From the NCBI GenBank assembly GCA_018713975.1, contig DVOB01000124.1, forward strand, positions 1 through 20,623: DNA of 20,623 nt. The letters are read 5' to 3'. Source of the DNA: Lentihominibacter excrementipullorum. Lineage in GTDB: Bacteria; Bacillota; Clostridia; Peptostreptococcales; Anaerovoracaceae. The notes under the pieces are model-generated. The model was not told the origin of the DNA. It ran no database searches and worked only from the letters and a program-made list of their open reading frames with translations. This document shows positions 1 to 8,400 of this stretch, piece after piece (position 1 is the stretch's first letter; each line of letters begins with the position of its first letter). Made by a program: the position numbers and the translations under genes.

Positions 1-15
1 GAGGAGGTTTTAAAA

Positions 16-684
16 GTGGACGTTATTCTTGAGACTAAAGACCTTTGTAAATACTATGGCGAAGGCGAAAATCTGGTCAGGGCCGTAGACCATGTGGATA
101 TACAGATACGGCAGGGTGAGTTCGTTACCATTGTAGGCAAGTCGGGAAGCGGAAAGTCGACGTTGCTCCATATGCTGGGAGCCCTCGACAGGCCGACGTC
201 GGGACAGGTATGGCTGGCGGGAAGGAATCTGGCTGATTTTTCGGATGACAATATGGCTAGGATAAGGAGGCGAAGGATAGGCTTCGTGTTTCAGGCCTTC
301 AACCTGGTACCGTCCCTCAATGTGTGGGAAAACACCGTGCTCCCGATTGGCCTGGACGGCAGAGCGGTGGACGTGGATTTTGTGAAGGACATATTGAAAA
401 CACTGGGTTTGGAGGAAAAATCCAGAAACATGCCCAATACACTGTCGGGTGGACAACAACAGAGGACGGCTATTGCCAGAGCCATAGCGGCAAAGCCTTC
501 CATAATACTGGCTGATGAGCCGACGGGAAATCTGGACAGCAAGACAGGTGATGAAGTGATGGCACTGCTTAAGTTCTCGGCCAGGAAATACGGCCAGACT
601 CTGGTGGTCATAACCCACAACGAGGATATCGCTCAGATGGCCGACAGGACCATCGTCATAGAAGATGGCAAGGTGGTGGATTGA
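16..684 (+). CDS. ABC transporter ATP-binding protein (LolD/MacB type)
   Basis: Cytoplasmic ATPase of an FtsX-type (type VII) ABC system; it hydrolyses ATP to drive conformational work by the permease encoded next. The 222-residue length is standard for the LolD/MacB/FtsE group. Visible motifs in order: Walker A GKSGSGKST at residues 41-49, Q-loop VFQ at 91-93, signature LSGGQQQR at 143-150, Walker B IILADE at 163-168 with D-loop after it, and the switch histidine H201. The start is GTG at 16, eight bases after GAGGAGG at 1-7. The stop TGA at 682-684 lies one base before the next ATG, so the two genes are translationally coupled. Any regulator or adaptor subunit (HlyD-like) would have to lie left of the window. 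Substrate cannot be read from this subunit. Family assignment is firm. Confidence 0.95.
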   Translation: MDVILETKDLCKYYGEGENLVRAVDHVDIQIRQGEFVTIVGKSGSGKSTLLHMLGALDRPTSGQVWLAGRNLADFSDDNMARIRRRRIGFVFQAFNLVPSLNVWENTVLPIGLDGRAVDVDFVKDILKTLGLEEKSRNMPNTLSGGQQQRTAIARAIAAKPSIILADEPTGNLDSKTGDEVMALLKFSARKYGQTLVVITHNEDIAQMADRTIVIEDGKVVD

Positions 685-685
685 G

Positions 686-3127
686 ATGATAACGTCACTT
701 GCCGGAAAGAGGATAAGATATAACAAGAGCCGTACGCTGCTGACGGTCATCGCGATAACTCTCACTACCATGCTCCTGATGGCATTGGGGACGTCGGCAG
801 TGGGGCTGCAGGATTTTAACAAGCAACAGGCGGCAGCCACCACCAACGCTCACGCCACTGTCAAAGGGCTGACTCACCAGCAGGTGGAGAAGCTGAGTAA
901 CCATGCCGACGTTGAATCGCTGAAGACCAATGAGATCTTTGCCACCATAGATTATGACAGGATGAATGGATATCTGACTTATACTGATGAGATAAAGGAC
1001 GGTATCGTGCAGGGGGTCGGAAATCTGGTGGAAGGGCACGAGGCCGAAAAAGCAGATGAAATCGTCGGAAGCAGGGCGTTCTTCGAGAGGATGGATGTGG
1101 AGCCGGAGGTGGGAAATACCTTCAGCATTTCTTTCAGAGTTCAGGGAAAAGGGGAAATACTGACCCGGGATTTCACCATCAGCGGCATTGTCTCCGACAG
1201 AGACATATCCCAGCTGGACATCAGTGATTCCAGGATAGCCTATGGAGCGCAGATATCAGAGGCGCTGGTAGATGAGATGATACCTGCAGCCGACAGGGTA
1301 TATAACGCGACCATAAGGGTGACGGGAGAAGGACAGCTTGATTACGACGCCATGTGCCAGAGGATAAATGACGTGGCGAAGGATATAGGTACCAACGAGA
1401 ACTATGTCGATATCAACAAGGAATACCTGATGGTAGCCACCGACCCGGGCACCGATACCATAAGAGTGGTGGTGGCGGTAGCGCTGCTGATAGCCATATT
1501 TTCAGGGATCGTCATATACAGCATATACTACGTTGGCGTCATAACCGACGTGCAGGAGATAGGGAAACTGAAGGCTCTGGGGGCGTCGAAAAAACAGGTG
1601 AGGAAGCTGCTGCTGCGGGAGGGTATGTTCGTTTCAGCCATATCTATCCCCATCGGACTGATCCTGGGATTCCTGATACCATATATTTTCCTGCCGATAG
1701 TGATGGAAAAGGGCATGGAAATCAGCATCATGTCTTTCGATATGGGAGAGATCCATATGTTCTCTCTTCCGGTGCTGCTCCTGGTCATCGCTGTGGTGGT
1801 GGTGACAGTATATATTTCTCTGCTGAAACCGATGAGAATGGCAGGAAAGATATCGCCGATAGAGGCGATAAGATATCAGGAGAGCAGCAAGAACAAAAAG
1901 CTCAGGACAGGCAACATCAGCGTCAATGTGTTCAGGCTGGCCAAGGCCAATCTGCTAAGGAACAAGAAGCGTACCATCGTCACTATGGTCACCATGGGCT
2001 TAAGCTGTGTCCTCTTTATGAGCATGGCAGGAATACTCAACAGTATGCGGGCTGATGACATCGCCGACAGACAGCTTGAAGGAAGCGATTTCAAGATAGA
2101 GATGGACTATGATGTCAATGACGAGACATATCCGGAGAACAATCTGGAGAACATCAATAAGAACAATCCTTTTACCGATGAACTGCTGAGACAGATACTG
2201 GAAATCGACGGAGTGGAGGACGTCAGGAGCGTTCACGAAGTTCCCGCAAGTACGGATTTTCCTTCTGAGCTCTTTGAAGGCCGCATCATCATCTCGGATG
2301 TAAGCAGAGATAAGGTGGAGCAGTGGGAAGAGGATGTGAAACGAGGACAGCTGGATTATGATAAACTGGTAGATGAAAGCGGGACGGTCTTCACCAGCGA
2401 CACTTTCATGGATGAGTATGGCCTCAAGGTAGGCGACGAGATAGATTTCACCATTTACGACGGAGACAGGCAGATACCACTCAGCGTGACCATACAGGCC
2501 AGCGTCTCTGACGGCGGGGTGGCGACTTTCGTGATACCTGAGGAGACATATGAAGGACTGGGACTGGAGAACAACAGTATCACCAATCTGTTTGTCTCCG
2601 TCGACGACGACAGCTATGACGAGGCGAAGACGGCTCTTCAGAACATCGTCGATGAAAACGAGCGTTTTTCCCTCTATTCCAGGGATGAGGAGATGGATAT
2701 CGGCGCCATGTCGGTGAACATGGTAAAGTATCCGATGTACGCCATCCTGCTGATGATAGCGGTGATAGGGTTCATGAACCTGATAAATACCATGATAACA
2801 AGCATCATCACAAGAAAGAAGGAGCTGGGGATGCTCCAGGCCATAGGCCTTTCCGACAGACAGCTGACCAGGATGCTGGCGGGAGAAGGAATGGTTTTCA
2901 CGGCGGGAACGCTGGTAGCCTCCCTGACATTGGGCAATGTGCTGGGATACCTGATCTTCCTCTGGGGCAGGGATTCCGGATTCATGAGCGTGACTCAGTA
3001 CCATTATCCTCTGTGGGAATCGCTGCTGCTGGCGGCAGTGCTGATAGTCGGTCAGCTGCTGGTAACGTGGGCCATAGGAAAGCGGATGAGACGGGAGAGT
3101 CTGATAGACAGGATAAGGAACGAATAG
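686..3127 (+). CDS. FtsX-like ABC transporter permease, 8 TM
   Basis: Membrane partner of the preceding ATPase. An open frame extends back to 665, but ATG 686 fits better: it follows the upstream stop by one base and has AGGTGG about ten bases before it, giving 813 residues. The protein is an internal duplication of the FtsX/MacB fold: TM1 at about 18-40, an extracytoplasmic domain to about 256, three TMs between about 258 and 380, then a second copy with a TM near 430-450, a second external domain to about 678 and three final TMs near 680-800. After each post-domain TM comes the typical cytoplasmic coupling segment (EIGKLKALGASKKQV and ELGMLQAIGLSDRQL). This architecture is that of MacB-like exporters and of lipoprotein or peptide ABC systems in Firmicutes. 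Substrate unknown. No separate periplasmic-adaptor gene is visible. Confidence 0.92.
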   Translation: MITSLAGKRIRYNKSRTLLTVIAITLTTMLLMALGTSAVGLQDFNKQQAAATTNAHATVKGLTHQQVEKLSNHADVESLKTNEIFATIDYDRMNGYLTYTDEIKDGIVQGVGNLVEGHEAEKADEIVGSRAFFERMDVEPEVGNTFSISFRVQGKGEILTRDFTISGIVSDRDISQLDISDSRIAYGAQISEALVDEMIPAADRVYNATIRVTGEGQLDYDAMCQRINDVAKDIGTNENYVDINKEYLMVATDPGTDTIRVVVAVALLIAIFSGIVIYSIYYVGVITDVQEIGKLKALGASKKQVRKLLLREGMFVSAISIPIGLILGFLIPYIFLPIVMEKGMEISIMSFDMGEIHMFSLPVLLLVIAVVVVTVYISLLKPMRMAGKISPIEAIRYQESSKNKKLRTGNISVNVFRLAKANLLRNKKRTIVTMVTMGLSCVLFMSMAGILNSMRADDIADRQLEGSDFKIEMDYDVNDETYPENNLENINKNNPFTDELLRQILEIDGVEDVRSVHEVPASTDFPSELFEGRIIISDVSRDKVEQWEEDVKRGQLDYDKLVDESGTVFTSDTFMDEYGLKVGDEIDFTIYDGDRQIPLSVTIQASVSDGGVATFVIPEETYEGLGLENNSITNLFVSVDDDSYDEAKTALQNIVDENERFSLYSRDEEMDIGAMSVNMVKYPMYAILLMIAVIGFMNLINTMITSIITRKKELGMLQAIGLSDRQLTRMLAGEGMVFTAGTLVASLTLGNVLGYLIFLWGRDSGFMSVTQYHYPLWESLLLAAVLIVGQLLVTWAIGKRMRRESLIDRIRNE

Positions 3128-3142
3128 CGAAAGCAAATAAAA

Positions 3143-3179
3143 AAGCTGAGTCTGGCGTGAAGCCTGCTGGACTCAGCTT
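3143..3179. terminator. Bidirectional intrinsic terminator between convergent genes
   Basis: Perfect 10-bp stem AAGCTGAGTC (3143-3152) / GACTCAGCTT (3170-3179) with a 17-base loop. Read leftward it is followed by a T-rich run (complement of the A-run at 3137-3144), read rightward by TTAATTT. It closes both the plus-strand permease (stop 3127) and the minus-strand membrane gene, whose stop codon (3173-3175) lies inside the right arm. Confidence 0.78.
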
Positions 3180-3721
3180 AATTTCATATTGTCGGCGCCC
3201 CTGTTCTTTATGCGTTTGAGGTAGAAGTTTATCAGAAGTGTATAGATGTAGTCGTAGACCAGCATCATCAGTATGCCGGCGACGATGAGTATGGCCGTCG
3301 GATAGTCCGGCAGGCTTATAGCCCCCAGCAACAGTTCCTTGAAGGCCAGCAGTCCAACACACATCACGACGGCGAAGAAGGCCGCCTTGATGACCACCTG
3401 GAGGACAGCGTTTTTCAGCTTTTCGATGAAAAACTTGAGGATGCCGTAGTATCCGAAGAAAAACGCGTAAGGGATCATAGCCAGCTTGTTTGGTACCAGA
3501 ATGAAGCCCAGCAGCAAAGCTGCCGCGTACAGTATGACGCCGGCTCTGACACCCGATTCCATTATCATCACAGCCACGAACAGGGAACTGATGGCGAACA
3601 TGGTCAGCTCGATGCCGGGGACGATGGAACCGGCAAATATGAACACGACGGTCAGAGCCAGGCATATGCCGCCCAGCGCGATGGTCTGGGTCTTGGTTTT
3701 TGCTTGATTATCTTTCTTCAA
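3173..3721 (-). CDS. Small 6-TM membrane protein, ECF-transporter S-component-like
   Basis: A 182-residue, very hydrophobic protein with about six transmembrane stretches, a short Lys-rich N-terminus and a Lys/Arg-rich C-terminus. The early IALGGICLALTVVFIF segment and the general layout (MFFGYYGILKFFIEKLKN-like loop in the middle) resemble Clostridial proteins usually labelled hypothetical membrane protein or ECF transporter S component; this is from recollection of the family, not a search. If it is an S component it would bind a vitamin or similar small solute and use a shared energising module encoded elsewhere; no such module is nearby. The start is TTG at 3721, preceded by GAGG at eight-base spacing; no other in-frame start fits. 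It is last in a minus-strand cluster after the J-domain gene (44-bp gap). Its stop codon is inside the shared terminator stem. Confidence 0.82.
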   Translation of the reverse strand: MKKDNQAKTKTQTIALGGICLALTVVFIFAGSIVPGIELTMFAISSLFVAVMIMESGVRAGVILYAAALLLGFILVPNKLAMIPYAFFFGYYGILKFFIEKLKNAVLQVVIKAAFFAVVMCVGLLAFKELLLGAISLPDYPTAILIVAGILMMLVYDYIYTLLINFYLKRIKNRGADNMKLS

Positions 3722-3765
3722 TTTTATATCCTCACATAACTGGCAGCGTCAAAGTGTAAAGGCGA

Positions 3766-4341
3766 TCAGATGGCGTCACAGCAGCAGTCGGCACAGATGT
3801 AGCACTGCAGCGCCTGGCAGCACATGTCGTCGCTCCTGCCGTATCCTCTGCCATAAGCCTGATTCTGATACATGCCGCCCATATTAACTATACGTCCATA
3901 AGCCTGGCTGTATTCCACGTTGCCCGGATCCATATCGTTGGCCGTCTTCAGTTTGTTGACTGCATCGTCGTACCAGCCCTTCCTGTAGGACAGCATACCG
4001 GAGAGGAAAAACCATTCGGCGCTCCTGTCCCGTGTACCGTTGAGGATGCTTTCGGCTGCCGCCAGATTGCCGGCATCTATGTAACGCCTTACAGCCATGT
4101 AATCGGGAGTAGCGCCGCCGGAGCCGCCGGAATAGCCGCCTCTCGAGCCGGAGCCGCTTTTGCCTCTCATAAGCATGTCGTAGGCTTCGTTTATTTCCTG
4201 CAGCTTTTCCTCCGCCAGATCCGACAGGGGGTTATTCTGATACTTGTCTGGATGATATTTTTTCACCAGCTCCTTGTATGCTTTCTTTATTTCCGCTTCG
4301 GAAGCGTTCTCAGACACTCCCAGGACTTCATAGGGGTTCAT
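3766..4341 (-). CDS. J-domain protein with TPR-like region and Cys-rich tail
   Basis: A 191-residue Hsp70 co-chaperone-type protein. Residues 1-58 form a J domain with the HPD motif at 30-32, which stimulates DnaK ATPase in the family. A Gly/Ser linker (about 60-77) follows, then a helical TPR-like region (about 80-140: AGNLAAAESIL, SGMLSYRKGWYDDAV). The tail holds seven cysteines at 174, 175, 180, 183, 186, 187 and 188. The zinc-finger and C-terminal substrate domains of true DnaJ are absent, so this is not the housekeeping dnaJ. The start ATG 4341 has AAAGGAG at seven-base spacing. It lies 21 bp after the DUF5685 gene on the same strand, suggesting one transcript. The Cys tail could bind metal or an Fe-S cluster or be lipid/redox modified; the sequence does not say which. 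Confidence 0.9.
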   Translation of the reverse strand: MNPYEVLGVSENASEAEIKKAYKELVKKYHPDKYQNNPLSDLAEEKLQEINEAYDMLMRGKSGSGSRGGYSGGSGGATPDYMAVRRYIDAGNLAAAESILNGTRDRSAEWFFLSGMLSYRKGWYDDAVNKLKTANDMDPGNVEYSQAYGRIVNMGGMYQNQAYGRGYGRSDDMCCQALQCYICADCCCDAI

Positions 4342-4362
4342 ATAAATCTCCTTTATTTGAAA

Positions 4363-5394
4363 TCAAATTTGCTTATCCTTGTCTACCCTGGATATGATCT
4401 CCTCCGTTTTTCTGTTGAGGCCCAGGTAAATCACATTATCTATTATACCTTTATTCTTCTTAATATCAAGTGAATCTGTATAGTTGCTCAACTCAGCCAG
4501 ATAATGATACAGGTTGAATCTCAGATTCGGCTCTATCCTGCGGCGAAATTCCTCCGTCGTTTCCGCGTCCTTATCGTAGGAAAAACGGAAGAGAAGCGGG
4601 TTGTAAGCTCCTGACAGGATGTTTTCCTCGATGTCGTCTGCCGCGTCTATCAGGTAGATCCATTTGCCCATGTGGTAGCCTATCCTGGAAAGAAGCTGGC
4701 GGGGGTCGTCGGGAATGGTGAAAAAATCCAGATGGGCGGGACCCGCATTGCCCGGCTCAGCGCTGTCCGGCTCAGCGCTGTCCGACTCAGAGCTGTCCGA
4801 CTCAGAGCTGCACACTGCGTCGCCGCTGTCTTTACCTGCCGGCGGCAGCCCTTCAGGGTATACGGTGTCGAAGCCTTCGGTGAATATCAGTTCCATGATC
4901 TTGGAAAAAGCCTCCGCAGCCATGTCGATACTGGCGCACTTTTCATCTTCCAGCTCTGAAAGCTCCGCCAGGCGGCTTTCCATACCGTCGCACAGAGCAG
5001 GGTATTTTCGCCTCAGTTTCCTGAACACCCTCCGGAGCAGGATCATGGTGGCCCTGGCATATGCCTTGCCTTCGTCTCTGGCGTCATCCGCCAGCTTGTA
5101 CCAGGCAAGTATCAGCATCACATCCGCCGCATAATCTATGGCCCGGTTCCTGATGATGGTTTTCTTCTGCATGAAGGGATGAGCGATACAATGCTCCTGG
5201 CACGGCGTATCGCTTCCACCGTCCAGCGAGGCCAGCAGGACAGCGAGAAAAGCGGCATCGTAGCTCAGTGCCATCCGGGGCAGCTGGCCGTACCGCTTTC
5301 CTATGGATTTGCATATGCCGCAGTAGTATCCGGTATATACTTCGTATTCACGAACCTTCAGCTCGCCCTTATCTATCTTCACATAGCCCAGCAT
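4363..5394 (-). CDS. DUF5685 family protein
   Basis: A 343-residue, mostly helical cytoplasmic protein without signal peptide or TM segments. The N-terminus (MLGYVKIDKGELKVREYEVY followed by YYCGICKSIGKRYG) is the hallmark I recognise for DUF5685. Candidate metal-binding residues are C25, C28, C65, H68, C69 and H72. The region at about 194-213 is a Ser/Glu/Asp/Ala/Pro repeat not expected to be conserved (see the tandem repeat). After it comes the more conserved helical part that includes DAADDIEENILSGAYNPLLFRF. Function is unknown. No clear ribosome binding site precedes ATG 5394; a TTGAAA box lies at 5424-5429 (minus strand) with only a poor -10, so the start is supported by family match more than by context. 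It heads a cluster with the J-domain gene. Confidence 0.87.
   Translation of the reverse strand: MLGYVKIDKGELKVREYEVYTGYYCGICKSIGKRYGQLPRMALSYDAAFLAVLLASLDGGSDTPCQEHCIAHPFMQKKTIIRNRAIDYAADVMLILAWYKLADDARDEGKAYARATMILLRRVFRKLRRKYPALCDGMESRLAELSELEDEKCASIDMAAEAFSKIMELIFTEGFDTVYPEGLPPAGKDSGDAVCSSESDSSESDSAEPDSAEPGNAGPAHLDFFTIPDDPRQLLSRIGYHMGKWIYLIDAADDIEENILSGAYNPLLFRFSYDKDAETTEEFRRRIEPNLRFNLYHYLAELSNYTDSLDIKKNKGIIDNVIYLGLNRKTEEIISRVDKDKQI
4756..4815 (-). repeat. Four-unit 15-bp in-frame tandem repeat inside the DUF5685 gene
   Basis: Consecutive 15-base units start at 4756, 4771, 4786 and 4801, each beginning CTCAG(C/A)GCTG; the first three agree except for one or two bases and the fourth is diverged at its end. 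On the coding strand they encode five-residue units of the type SESDS/AEPDS. Because 15 is a multiple of three, copy-number change would keep the frame and only alter linker length. Confidence 0.85.
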
Positions 5395-5459
5395 AGTGAC
5401 AGACTACCATAAAAGGATGCTGATTTCAAATAGAGAACGGTGAAGATTTGTTGAAAATA

Positions 5460-7499
5460 TCACTTTTTTACTATCCTGTAATACAGCCTGGACGTCAGGA
5501 TGTAGACGACGATATAAAATACTGTGAATACCAGGAAGCATCCGATGGTGCAGAGGGCGAACAGCTTCAGGTTGAACAGTCCCAGCAGGTTCAGTACCCT
5601 GAATATGAACGGGAAGTCGAAGGCTACATGTACTCCCGCCGTAAACAGCGGCAGGAAGAAGATGATGAGAATCTGGGAGTTGATGGATTTCTTCACTTCC
5701 CGGTGACTCATGCCTACATTTTGCAATATCTCGAACCTCTTCTTATCCTCGTATCCCTCTGTAAGCTGCTTATAGTACATTATCAATACAGTGGCCATCA
5801 GGAACAGCATTCCCAGGAAGATGCCGACGAAGAACAGACCGGTGAAATCGGTGCCGAATGACTCGGATTCGACGGTACGGCAGTACAGTGAGCCGGTAAA
5901 ATTTTCGAAGGATGATCCTTCCGGCTGATGCAGACTGTCTATCTGTTGTCTCGCTTCGTCATAAGCATTTACGATGGCGTCATTATTTTCCTCAGCGTCG
6001 CCTGCCACATCCACCATGTAGTTGAAGCTGATGAAGGATGCGTTGTTCCCATAGACTTCAAGGTTCTTCTCCAGCAGCTGCTCCATGACGCTGTCGTCTT
6101 TTACGATGACGTAGGAGCCGTTGGTGATGTTGGCTGCCGCGTTGCTGCTGGCCATAAATTCATTAAGTCGGCCTGTCACGTGGAGATCCATACCGAAGAT
6201 ATCGATATTGTCAGTTTTGAGCGAATCCTTCGGGTAGACGAGGACATCGCCGGCGCTTTCCAGCTTTTCATCGGTTCCCATGCATCTGTTGTAATCTTCC
6301 AGAGTCACGAATACAAGGGTGTGTATCTTGCTGTAGGCTCTGATGCCCGACAGGCCGCCATAGCTGTCGATATCGGTGACAAAGCGGTCTTCGTCTTCTT
6401 CATATACGGCGGAGATGGAGAAGTCATCGTAGTAGACTTCGTTTTTTGGCTCCAGGCCATTGTTTTCCATGGAATTCAGAAGGATATCCGTCACATCGTC
6501 ATTGAGAGGGTCGTCCGCCAGTGACGTCATGGTGAATTCCTCGGGATACCTCTGCTGCAGCGAATCCTTTAGACCTACGTTTATGGAAAGGACTGCCGAT
6601 ACCATAACCAGCACCATAGTGGAAAGTATGCAGATGTTGGCCAGCCCTACGGCATTACGTTTCATTCTGTACATCATCGATGAGACGCTGATGAAATGTT
6701 TGGTTTTATAGTAATACCCCTTGTTCTTTCTCAACAGCTTCAAAAGAGCGATACTTCCCGCTGTAAAGATCAGATAGGTACCGATGATGACCAGTATCAC
6801 CGCCACGAAGAACATGGCGAAGGCAGCCACCGGGTTGGTTGTCGTAACGGCGATGTAATAGCCGGTTCCGAGGCAGATGATACCAAGCACTGCAAAGATC
6901 CATTTGGCCTTAGGTTCCCGTTCTCCCATATTGTCACTTCTGAGGAGCTCCACAGGCTTTGACTTGTATATCTGGCGTACTGAATTCAGCAGTATCAGCA
7001 GGAAGATGACTCCGAAAAGGGACAGGCTCTTCATTATGCCGCTCCACGACACGTAGAAGCCGATAGGCAGCGCACCACCCAGCATTTTTGCCAGTATCAG
7101 GTACATCAGCTTATCCAGAAGTATCCCCAGCAGTACTCCCAGCGCCATGGTGATGACGTAGGTGTACAGAGTCTCCAGCAGGATTATCTTCGTTATGTGG
7201 CGCTTTTCCAGTCCCAGTATGTTGTACAGGCCGAACTCGCTGCGCCTGCGCTTCAGCAGGAAGCTGTTGATGTAAAACAGGAATATAAAGGCGAATATGG
7301 AGACGATGACCTGTCCGAAGCCCATATAAGACTGGATGATGTTGCCGCCCCACATGTCCACCAGATTTTCGTTGCCCGCCAGGGAGCAGATGATGTAGTA
7401 GATGGCCGTAGTGATGATGCAGGATATCATGTAAGGGATGTACGTCCTGCGGCTGTTTTTGATGTTAGTGAAGGCCATACTTGGATAGAGTCTAGTCAT
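5460..7499 (-). CDS. BceB-like FtsX-family ABC permease, 10 TM
   Basis: Permease of a bacitracin-type peptide-antibiotic detoxification ABC transporter. Of 679 residues, the N-terminal half has TMs at about 23-42, 60-80, 105-130, 155-175, 202-222, 228-255 and 288-312; then a large extracellular domain (about 310-545) and three final TMs. This 10-TM layout with a large loop between TM7 and TM8 is that of BceB. In the family the permease both handles the antibiotic or its lipid-bound complex and acts as the sensor for the partner kinase. ATG 7499 overlaps the ATPase stop by eight bases and has GGTGG upstream; an open frame with GTG at 7508 is less likely. The N-terminal MAFTNIKNSRRTYIPY segment is typical. 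Which compound it recognises cannot be told, as the external domain is the variable part. Confidence 0.93.
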   Translation of the reverse strand: MTRLYPSMAFTNIKNSRRTYIPYMISCIITTAIYYIICSLAGNENLVDMWGGNIIQSYMGFGQVIVSIFAFIFLFYINSFLLKRRRSEFGLYNILGLEKRHITKIILLETLYTYVITMALGVLLGILLDKLMYLILAKMLGGALPIGFYVSWSGIMKSLSLFGVIFLLILLNSVRQIYKSKPVELLRSDNMGEREPKAKWIFAVLGIICLGTGYYIAVTTTNPVAAFAMFFVAVILVIIGTYLIFTAGSIALLKLLRKNKGYYYKTKHFISVSSMMYRMKRNAVGLANICILSTMVLVMVSAVLSINVGLKDSLQQRYPEEFTMTSLADDPLNDDVTDILLNSMENNGLEPKNEVYYDDFSISAVYEEDEDRFVTDIDSYGGLSGIRAYSKIHTLVFVTLEDYNRCMGTDEKLESAGDVLVYPKDSLKTDNIDIFGMDLHVTGRLNEFMASSNAAANITNGSYVIVKDDSVMEQLLEKNLEVYGNNASFISFNYMVDVAGDAEENNDAIVNAYDEARQQIDSLHQPEGSSFENFTGSLYCRTVESESFGTDFTGLFFVGIFLGMLFLMATVLIMYYKQLTEGYEDKKRFEILQNVGMSHREVKKSINSQILIIFFLPLFTAGVHVAFDFPFIFRVLNLLGLFNLKLFALCTIGCFLVFTVFYIVVYILTSRLYYRIVKK

Positions 7500-8262
7500 G
7501 GATACCACCGCCCGTTGTCATAGTCGTCAGGGTATCGGATATCTTCTGGAACATCTCTTCCGATGTGGCGTTCCCTCTGTACATTTGATGGAAGACCGCA
7601 CCGTCGCTTATGAAGAGGATACGGCTCGCATGGCTGGCAGCCTTTACCGAGTGAGTCACCATCAGGATAGTCTGGCCTTCTCTGTTGATGTCCGCAAACA
7701 GCTTCAGCAAATCGTCAGCCGAGCGTGAATCGAGAGCGCCTGTCGGTTCATCGGCCAGCACAAGCTGGGGATTTGTTATCAGCGCTCTGGCGACGGCTGC
7801 TCTTTGTTTCTGCCCGCCTGATACCTCGTAAGGATATTTGTACAGAAGATCGGTGATACCCAGCTTGGCTGCCAGCGGCTTGATACGCTTGTTCATCTCC
7901 TGGTACTTTTTCCCCGACAGCACCAGCGGCAGGAAAATGTTGTCTTTCAGGTTGAAGGTGTCCAGCAGGTTGAAATCCTGGAACACAAACCCCAGGTTGT
8001 TCCGCCTGAATGCTGATATCTCCTTCTCGCTTATAGATGTGATGTCCTCTCCGTTCAAGAGGACCTGGCCCTTCGTCGGCCTGTCTATAGCCGCCAGGAT
8101 GTTGAGGAGCGTCGTCTTCCCGGAGCCTGACTCTCCCATGATAGCGATGTATTCCCCTTTCTCGACGGAAAAGTTCACGTTGGAAAGAGCCGTGACGCTG
8201 TTGCCGCCGAAACGTGTCGTGTAAACCTTTTGCAGGCTTTTTACTTCCAGTAAAACTGTCAT
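7492..8262 (-). CDS. BceA-like ABC transporter ATP-binding protein
   Basis: ATPase partner of the overlapping BceB-like permease. The start is ATG 8262, with AAGGAGG (8271-8277) eight bases upstream; an in-frame TTG at 8268 would be only two bases from that site. This gives 256 residues. Motifs by this numbering: Walker A GESGSGKTT at 43-51, Q-loop FQDFN near 95, signature VSGGQKQR at 147-154, Walker B LVLADE at 167-172, switch H204. The C-terminal tail beyond about 225 (Met/Thr-rich) is somewhat longer than in LolD-type ATPases, as is usual for BceA. It is separated from the sensor kinase gene by 138 bp containing a candidate terminator, so it may be expressed both by read-through and from its own promoter, as known Bce systems are. 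Confidence 0.95.
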   Translation of the reverse strand: MTVLLEVKSLQKVYTTRFGGNSVTALSNVNFSVEKGEYIAIMGESGSGKTTLLNILAAIDRPTKGQVLLNGEDITSISEKEISAFRRNNLGFVFQDFNLLDTFNLKDNIFLPLVLSGKKYQEMNKRIKPLAAKLGITDLLYKYPYEVSGGQKQRAAVARALITNPQLVLADEPTGALDSRSADDLLKLFADINREGQTILMVTHSVKAASHASRILFISDGAVFHQMYRGNATSEEMFQKISDTLTTMTTGGGIHD

Positions 8263-8309
8263 TGACAATACCTCCTTAAATGTCTTTCTCTGATGATAAG
8301 ATTAACAGA

Positions 8310-8354
8310 GAAAAAAAGACGCTGCCATCTATCTGTCTTACAATGGCCGCGTCT
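8310..8354 (-). terminator. Intrinsic terminator or attenuator between kinase and ABC genes
   Basis: On the minus strand AGACGCGGCC (8354-8345) pairs with GGCAGCGTCT (8326-8317) with one mismatch, giving a 10-bp GC-rich stem with an 18-base loop followed by a run of seven Ts (complement of 8311-8317). It lies after the kinase stop (8401) and 55 bp before the ATPase start. A TATCAT box at 8298-8293 just past it could be the -10 of a separate bceAB promoter, without a recognisable -35, as expected for an activator-dependent promoter. Confidence 0.6.
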
Positions 8355-8373
8355 AATCTTTCATTTTTGTAAG
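8337..8373. promoter_or_regulatory. Long-spaced inverted repeat CTTACAA / TTGTAAG upstream of the ABC genes
   Basis: CTTACAA at 8337-8343 and TTGTAAG at 8367-8373 form a perfect 7-bp inverted repeat with a 23-base spacer. The spacer contains the upstream arm of the adjacent terminator, so in RNA the two structures would compete. The half-sites also resemble TNACA/TGTAA half-sites recalled for BceR-type regulators, although the spacing there is about four bases. Confidence 0.4.
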
Positions 8374-8400
8374 GTTGCGTTATTCAGCCGCCAGCCTGTG

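Noticed and set aside
10..846. Long minus-strand open frame of 278 codons antisense to the first ABC ATPase
   Set aside because: Lies entirely opposite well-supported coding sequence, with low-complexity His/Arg/Ser-rich translation and no recognisable domain.
2000..3136. Minus-strand open frame of 378 codons opposite the FtsX-like permease
   Set aside because: Antisense shadow of a clear gene; translation has the His/Gln/Tyr bias typical of shadow frames.
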